Positions 6,083 through 10,277 of a stretch of 10,277 nucleotides of DNA are shown piece after piece (position 1 is the first letter of the stretch; each line of letters opens with the position of its first letter). The notes beneath the pieces were generated by a model. The model was not told where the DNA came from and searched no databases. It worked only from the letters and a program-made list of their open reading frames with translations. The stretch is from Gammaproteobacteria bacterium (GTDB lineage Bacteria; Pseudomonadota; Gammaproteobacteria; Pseudomonadales; Azotimanducaceae): positions 1 to 10,277 of the forward strand of contig NZNP01000006.1 of the NCBI GenBank assembly GCA_002694945.1, written 5' to 3'. Made by a program: the position numbers and the translations under genes.

Positions 6083-8737
6083 CTAATCATCCGACAACGA
6101 ATTAGTCGGATCCTTCAATTTCTTGCGAACTTCTCGCATGTTGAACAAATTCTTGACGATGTTCTCGGCTTCGTTTTCGGCTTCCAACTCCAACTGTTCC
6201 TCGCTCGCGTCTTGGAGCATCTTCAACCGCTGTTCTCTTTGTTTTCGTCTTTGCAATTCTTTCATTTCTTTACCTCGCTTCTCGACTCGTCTCAAAATGT
6301 TTTTCACCGCGGATTTTTCGTCGTCTGGGTTCTCTACCGCATCGCTTGAATCGTCGTCGCCGAACGAAATTTCGTTATCGCTCTCATCATCGAAAATCCA
6401 ATCCTCATCGTCGTTCAAGTCGTCAACTTCGATGGCCTTCCCGGCGCTCGAGATGGTTCCCGCCATGACGTCCTCGAAATCTCGGGCGTCCTCCACGTCC
6501 TGCATACCGGTGGCCGTGTTCGCTTCGCGCTTCTCGTAGGTGACAATTTTCAAATCATTCTCAGTCAATACGTCTGAATCTGTTCGTTTGCGTTTCAAAA
6601 GCGGTTTCCCGCCCGCCACGTTCAATTTCTTATGTCTTTCAGTGTACGCTTGAACGCTCGCGCGCTTAAACACGTCTCTCGTTTCCTCTTCTTCGCGTAA
6701 CTTCTTCCTCGCCAAGCGATCGCGACGTTTGATTTTCTTCGAAAGTTCGACGTCCTGTCTCGTCGCGTTGGCGATTTGTCGAAGCAATTTTTCCACCGGG
6801 TCCAAAAAGTCCCAATCGTCGTCACACTCTGGATCTTCCGGGTCATCGCACACTTTCGACGCGTTGAAAAGATGCACTTTCTTTTTCTTTCGCTTTACTC
6901 TCGAAGTTCCTTCTTCCATCATCTCTTGAACTTGTTCTTCGTGCGCCTTGAGAACATTGTGCAAATCGGCCAAGTCTTGAGTGTGATTTTGGTTGTTCTT
7001 TTCGATGTTGACGATAACTTCGCCTCTCCGATAATCTCGAAACTCTAATCGCTTTACTCGGTCGAGAAGTTGTTGAACTTTGGGCATCTCTTCGCCGATG
7101 TCTTTATTCAGCTTCGCCTGCGCTTCAAGCACGTCGATGGATAGGCGCCAATATTCCTCGTTTTGAAACTCTCGGCGTTTTTCCAAGTGCGCTTTCGAGC
7201 ACTTCCCAGGCGTTTCTCTTTCACACCTCGCGCGTTCTTCGTCTTCGTGGCTAAAGAGCACTAAAGAGCTTCGCACCCAACGCCCGCCGTGTAATTGCGC
7301 GTCTCTGCGTCCTTGAACATCTCTGGTTTTTAAACCAGCGCACTCGTCGAACGACCACGAACCCATCAACCCTCGTTCAAAGCCGTGTAATTTCCCGTGC
7401 ATGCTATTTTCAATGTCAATTTGAGATCGGTCGATGCCCCAAATTCGAACTTCGTCGATTTCGCCGTTAAAAATGGACGCCGCGTTGCCGTGGTCGAGAA
7501 TGGCCCCGATAGTAATTGGAGTTTGTGCGTCCCAACCTTGACCTTTCTCTTCTTGTGCACCTCTTAAAGTTCCATTGATAAACATTTTCGAGTACCCGCC
7601 GCCGTACGTCACGGCAACGTGCGACCAATCGTCCGCGGGCAAACGCACGCTCGATCGCAATCCGAACGGCGCAACTTCGCGGTGAAAAAAGACCGCCCCA
7701 TTTTGCTCCACGTGTACGAAAAACTGACCGACAATGCCTCGGTTATACTTGGCAATAATTGTTCCACCGAAATCTTTCGATTTCCGAGGTTTCACCCACG
7801 TCTCGATCGTCATGTGCTTTGTTCCAGAAAAGTGTAGGGATTGCGATCGGTCAATCTTCACGTGCGTGTGATCGCCCGCGTGTAAAGAAATCGCACACCC
7901 CGAAATTTTCGACGACCGTTTTTCGTTCCTCTGTAACAACAACTGTCTCGTTTCGTTCGTCAATTTAAACGCTCGTCCGATCGCAGAGCTCCCGCCTTCG
8001 TTTAATACGCTCTCCATCCGCGAAGCTTCTCTCCCGTTATCGCCAACTTCTTCTAAAACCATCTCCAAAAAGTGCTCCTTATTCACGAACGCCTCTTCAT
8101 CTCCTACACTCCCTCGTAACTTTAAAAACTGAAACGCTCTTCTGGCAGCTAACTTCAACCCCTCATTCCCATACATGGAGATAAACCTCTTGTATTCCTT
8201 CCTGGTGATTCTATCGGTGTTGCTTTTCTTCGCATCTGAAGATTTTTTCTTACTTTTCTTCGTCGACCCGTGCATCATTTCTCTTCTCTTCTCTTCCTCT
8301 GCGTGTCTGGCACTTTCGTTCAACCCGTATGGAATCGCCAGTTTCGGTAACAGTCGTAAATCCTCCGAATATTCAAACATAGATTCCAGCGCGAATCTTC
8401 GCCAATTCACTCGTTTCTTCTTGCCAAATCGCTCGGGCCAAAATTCGATTTTCTCTACCACTTCGTCTTCGCCTTTAACCAGCGAGTGTCCAAAAACATT
8501 CCCATCGCCTTTCTCGTTGCCATTAACGGGTCCCAATTTTCTACCAGAAGAAGAAGAAGATTGAGAAGGTGGTGCACTCTTCGATCCATCGTCGGTGTCG
8601 TCGAAATCGTAAAACAAGACAAAGCTCGTGCACACGACCGCGAGAAATGCGAAGAATACGAGCAGTTTTTGTCTGAAAGAACGATGATCGTCTCTTCGTC
8701 GCCGAGGCGCATCGAAAGCAGGGTCGTCCGTGCCCAT
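6083..8737 (-). CDS. Type II membrane protein with LamG domain and charged coiled-coil tail
   Basis: The protein is 884 residues from the ATG at 8737. A basic N-terminus (PRRRRDDHR, 11-19) precedes one hydrophobic span at about 25-43 and no other, giving a signal-anchor topology with a cytosolic N-terminus and a luminal or extracellular body. Residues 279-490 form a LamG/pentraxin-like (Laminin_G_3, concanavalin-like) jelly roll, with HMTIETWVKP (308-317), WSHVAVTY (371-378), MFINGTLRG (385-393), GEIDEVRIW (425-433) and GSWSFDECAG (459-468). Residues 176-230 faintly resemble a degenerate EF-hand pair without calcium ligands. From about 500 the chain is highly charged, with likely coiled coil at 520-610 and 810-875, a lysine run at 615-620 and a D/E-rich region at 773-808. 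N-glycosylation sequons include NGT 388 and NHT 584. The frame is open a further 68 residues upstream to an ATG at 8941. That would leave only 30 bp before the next gene, so 8737 is preferred. A secretory-pathway or cell-surface scaffold is inference. Confidence 0.8.
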   Translation of the reverse strand: MGTDDPAFDAPRRRRDDHRSFRQKLLVFFAFLAVVCTSFVLFYDFDDTDDGSKSAPPSQSSSSSGRKLGPVNGNEKGDGNVFGHSLVKGEDEVVEKIEFWPERFGKKKRVNWRRFALESMFEYSEDLRLLPKLAIPYGLNESARHAEEEKRREMMHGSTKKSKKKSSDAKKSNTDRITRKEYKRFISMYGNEGLKLAARRAFQFLKLRGSVGDEEAFVNKEHFLEMVLEEVGDNGREASRMESVLNEGGSSAIGRAFKLTNETRQLLLQRNEKRSSKISGCAISLHAGDHTHVKIDRSQSLHFSGTKHMTIETWVKPRKSKDFGGTIIAKYNRGIVGQFFVHVEQNGAVFFHREVAPFGLRSSVRLPADDWSHVAVTYGGGYSKMFINGTLRGAQEEKGQGWDAQTPITIGAILDHGNAASIFNGEIDEVRIWGIDRSQIDIENSMHGKLHGFERGLMGSWSFDECAGLKTRDVQGRRDAQLHGGRWVRSSLVLFSHEDEERARCERETPGKCSKAHLEKRREFQNEEYWRLSIDVLEAQAKLNKDIGEEMPKVQQLLDRVKRLEFRDYRRGEVIVNIEKNNQNHTQDLADLHNVLKAHEEQVQEMMEEGTSRVKRKKKKVHLFNASKVCDDPEDPECDDDWDFLDPVEKLLRQIANATRQDVELSKKIKRRDRLARKKLREEEETRDVFKRASVQAYTERHKKLNVAGGKPLLKRKRTDSDVLTENDLKIVTYEKREANTATGMQDVEDARDFEDVMAGTISSAGKAIEVDDLNDDEDWIFDDESDNEISFGDDDSSDAVENPDDEKSAVKNILRRVEKRGKEMKELQRRKQREQRLKMLQDASEEQLELEAENEAENIVKNLFNMREVRKKLKDPTNSLSDD

Positions 8738-8971
8738 TTTAACGCGTAGTATCCCCGCCCTCTCTTCGCATTCGACGCGCGCAGAAGTGGTAAAGGAAAT
8801 GTACACGATTAATGCAGATTTTTTTATCTCTTTCAAACGACGGAGAAAATATTGAGGAGGAAAAAATAAGCCATAGGATGTACCCATACTAATGAGTAGG
8901 TACGGTACCGAAAACACTACGGTGGTACATAGGTGGTACATGAGGTATTATTAATTAAAAACTACTCTACA
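8738..8971. other. Spacer between the exonuclease 3' end and the LamG gene start
   Basis: These 234 bp are AT-richer than the coding sequence and, read on the - strand, contain the exonuclease 3' tail followed by the LamG promoter/leader. On the - strand an A-rich TATA-like run (GATAAAAAAATC, about 8818-8830) lies about 85 nt before the LamG ATG. Near the exonuclease end is a direct repeat of GGTGGTACAT (+ strand, 8921-8930 and 8932-8941). I see no small gene in it. Confidence 0.5.
8921..8941. repeat. Direct repeat of GGTGGTACAT
   Basis: Two identical 10-bp copies sit at 8921-8930 and 8932-8941, separated by a single A. A related GGTACGGTACC-like element lies just to the left, at about 8899-8909. 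The position, between a gene's 3' end and the next gene's promoter on the same strand, allows either a regulatory role or simple local duplication. Confidence 0.6.
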
Positions 8972-10195
8972 CTAAAAGGTTGGCGCGTGCGTCATCTCCG
9001 ATGTTCTCTTCCCGCCTTGCTCTATCGGTACCTCTTTATCTTTGTATTCGTCGATTCGCTTTCTCGAGGCGTCTAAGACGCGTTCGTTCCAGGACTCGTC
9101 GAACCCAGGAAATAAGTGCGACGCGGTCGTACCGTTTGGACGCATGGCGTGGTTTAACTTCATCAAAATCCACGCATCTAACGCGGCGTATCTTCTTGCA
9201 TCGTCCGTTAACGGTCTCCTTGCCCATAAGTCGCCGTCTTCGATGGACGTGTACATGTTTTTGACGCGTTTTTTCAAGTCTTCGCAGACGAGGATTTCCG
9301 CATTGGTTAACCGGCGATTGACAGTTTTGGATAACGAAGGGAGGTACTCGACTAAGGTCCCCGCCGCTCGCCGAATAGCAATGTCTAATAATTGCAAATC
9401 TAAAACGTTTTTTAGTAACACGTCGTGTTGATGGAATAAAGCGTCGCTGTCCATTCTCACGTCGTAGGCAAGTTTTAAAATCTCCTCGGATTGAATAATT
9501 TCTTTCAAACCGCCTTCGACGAAGATTTCCTTTCCACCTGCCGTCATCACGTCGATCAGGAATATCTTCTCCGGAATAGCTATTTGTAACAAAGTGATTT
9601 TTCCTGTTCTCGATAATCGGACGCCTTCGCAGTCGTACGCGATAACTTTCGATTGTTTCAATTCGTTTACGCACTGTTTGAACGCCTCCGAGGTGTGCGA
9701 ATCGATAAATACGACTTGCGCGTCCAACTCTTCCAAGATTTCTCGACACTCTTTGTCGTTCAAAGACGCCGCAGAAACGGTCGCGTTTTGTTCTCCATTT
9801 CCTTTCTTCTTCTTTCTCTTTTTATTCGTCGCAGAAGGCGTCGTGGTCGGTGTAGGGGTGGTCGCCGCCGACGCGAAGATTCCCCAAGACAAAGTCTTCT
9901 TCCTCATCGTCGCATCGTCATCATCATCATCATCATCATCCAAAAAAGCTCCAACGCTTTTTCCAGCTGCTTTCGCCGTCGTCGTGGTCGTGGTCGTGGT
10001 CGTCGTCGCGTTCGTCTCGCCTCCAAAAAAATCCGAGGCGACGACGTGCCTCGTCCTTCTTCGTCTCGCGCACGTCTTGCACATCATAGCCGTCGTCGTC
10101 TCGTCGTCCCCCGCCGATGATGATATCGTCGAAACCGTTCGCTTCTTAAACGCAGCTTTGCATTCGATGCACGTCAGTTTCGCCTTTTTCCCCAT
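8972..10195 (-). CDS. DEDDy 3'-5' exonuclease (Egalitarian/EXD1-like) with N-terminal CxxC pair
   Basis: The protein is 407 residues. The C-terminal two-thirds is a DnaQ-fold 3'-5' exonuclease. Exo I is IAYDCEGVRLSRTGKITLLQ (185-204; D188, E190). Exo II is LKLAYDVRMDSDALFHQ (240-256; catalytic Asp probably D249), followed by NVLDLQLLD. Exo III is RRYAALDAWIL (334-344; Y336, D340), so all four acidic residues and the tyrosine of the DEDDy class are present. The VRxDSDAL wording of Exo II points to the Egalitarian/EXD1 branch rather than RNase D or WRN. The N-terminus has C9-x2-C12 and C39-x2-C42, a plausible zinc knuckle. It is followed by a low-complexity linker with threonine runs (64-73), nine aspartates (86-94) and a lysine-rich possible nuclear signal (KKRKKKK, 125-131). 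Family members process or bind RNA, but the substrate here is unknown. The ATG at 10195 is the first in the available leader and the N-terminal cysteines begin right after it. Confidence 0.9.
   Translation of the reverse strand: MGKKAKLTCIECKAAFKKRTVSTISSSAGDDETTTAMMCKTCARRRRTRHVVASDFFGGETNATTTTTTTTTTAKAAGKSVGAFLDDDDDDDDDATMRKKTLSWGIFASAATTPTPTTTPSATNKKRKKKKGNGEQNATVSAASLNDKECREILEELDAQVVFIDSHTSEAFKQCVNELKQSKVIAYDCEGVRLSRTGKITLLQIAIPEKIFLIDVMTAGGKEIFVEGGLKEIIQSEEILKLAYDVRMDSDALFHQHDVLLKNVLDLQLLDIAIRRAAGTLVEYLPSLSKTVNRRLTNAEILVCEDLKKRVKNMYTSIEDGDLWARRPLTDDARRYAALDAWILMKLNHAMRPNGTTASHLFPGFDESWNERVLDASRKRIDEYKDKEVPIEQGGKRTSEMTHAPTF
9914..9940. repeat. TCA/ATC trinucleotide tract encoding poly-Asp
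   Basis: A near-perfect trinucleotide run inside the exonuclease gene encodes D86-D94 on the - strand. It falls in the disordered linker between the CxxC motifs and the nuclease domain, where length change would be tolerated. It is a likely polymorphic site. Confidence 0.8.
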
Positions 10196-10277
10196 GATGT
10201 CTCTCCTCTTCTTCGGGCGGCGGCGTCCGCCAATTGGCGGCGGCGATGATGATGATGATGATGGGACGAGGACTGCG
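10196..10277 (-). promoter_or_regulatory. Exonuclease leader/promoter with GC-rich palindrome and (GAT)6
   Basis: Only 82 bp are available before the window ends. A perfect 14-bp palindrome, CCGCCAATTGGCGG, lies at 10227-10240, with its near edge 32 nt from the ATG. It contains CCAAT on both strands and matches the degenerate E2F consensus WTTSSCSS in both directions, flanked by further GGCGG units. A (GAT)6 repeat lies at 10245-10262. Any of these factors binding here is inference from motif shape. Confidence 0.5.

Noticed and set aside
8257..8423. EF-hand pair in the LamG protein (residues about 105-230)
   Set aside because: The helix-loop-helix outline is vague and the loop lacks the D-x-D-x-D/N-G calcium ligands, so I did not list it as a domain.
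9036..9749. Open frame on the - strand in another register of the exonuclease gene
   Set aside because: It is extremely arginine-rich and overlaps the conserved Exo I-III motifs of the real frame, so it is a shadow.

Overview
The window looks like compact nuclear DNA of a unicellular green alga, most likely a Mamiellophyceae picoplankter. A Bathycoccus-like species is my best guess: base composition is balanced, whereas Micromonas and Ostreococcus are GC-richer, but I judged this by eye only. The nuclear, eukaryotic signs are a COX19 gene split by a GT-AG intron, a MutS2 with a transit-peptide-like N-terminus, a signal-anchored LamG protein, TATA-like leaders, and many di-, tri- and tetranucleotide repeats in leaders and in the intron. 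No mobile element, CRISPR array, rRNA or tRNA is visible.

Layout. Positions 1-258 are a repeat-rich leader. Positions 259-644 hold COX19, two exons on the + strand. Positions 645-1069 hold its 3' flank and the promoter/leader of the next gene. Positions 1070-3148 (+) encode a 692-residue acidic protein that I do not recognise. Positions 3317-5980 (+) encode a MutS2-family ATPase, probably plastid-targeted, that lacks the C-terminal Smr nuclease domain. After a 102-bp convergent spacer the strand flips. Positions 8737-6083 (-) encode a type II membrane protein with one LamG/concanavalin-like domain and a long charged, partly coiled-coil tail. Positions 10195-8972 (-) encode a DEDDy 3'-5' exonuclease of the Egalitarian/EXD1 type with an N-terminal pair of CxxC motifs. 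A GC-rich palindrome carrying CCAAT on both strands lies just upstream of it.

The five genes do not form a pathway. They serve mitochondrial copper handling (COX19), plastid nucleic-acid or ribosome maintenance (MutS2), RNA or DNA end processing (exonuclease), the secretory system (LamG protein), and an unknown role. I see no convincing new multi-gene system. The best leads are the orphan 692-residue protein, the altered Smr-less MutS2, the unusual LamG/coiled-coil architecture, and the palindrome before the exonuclease.
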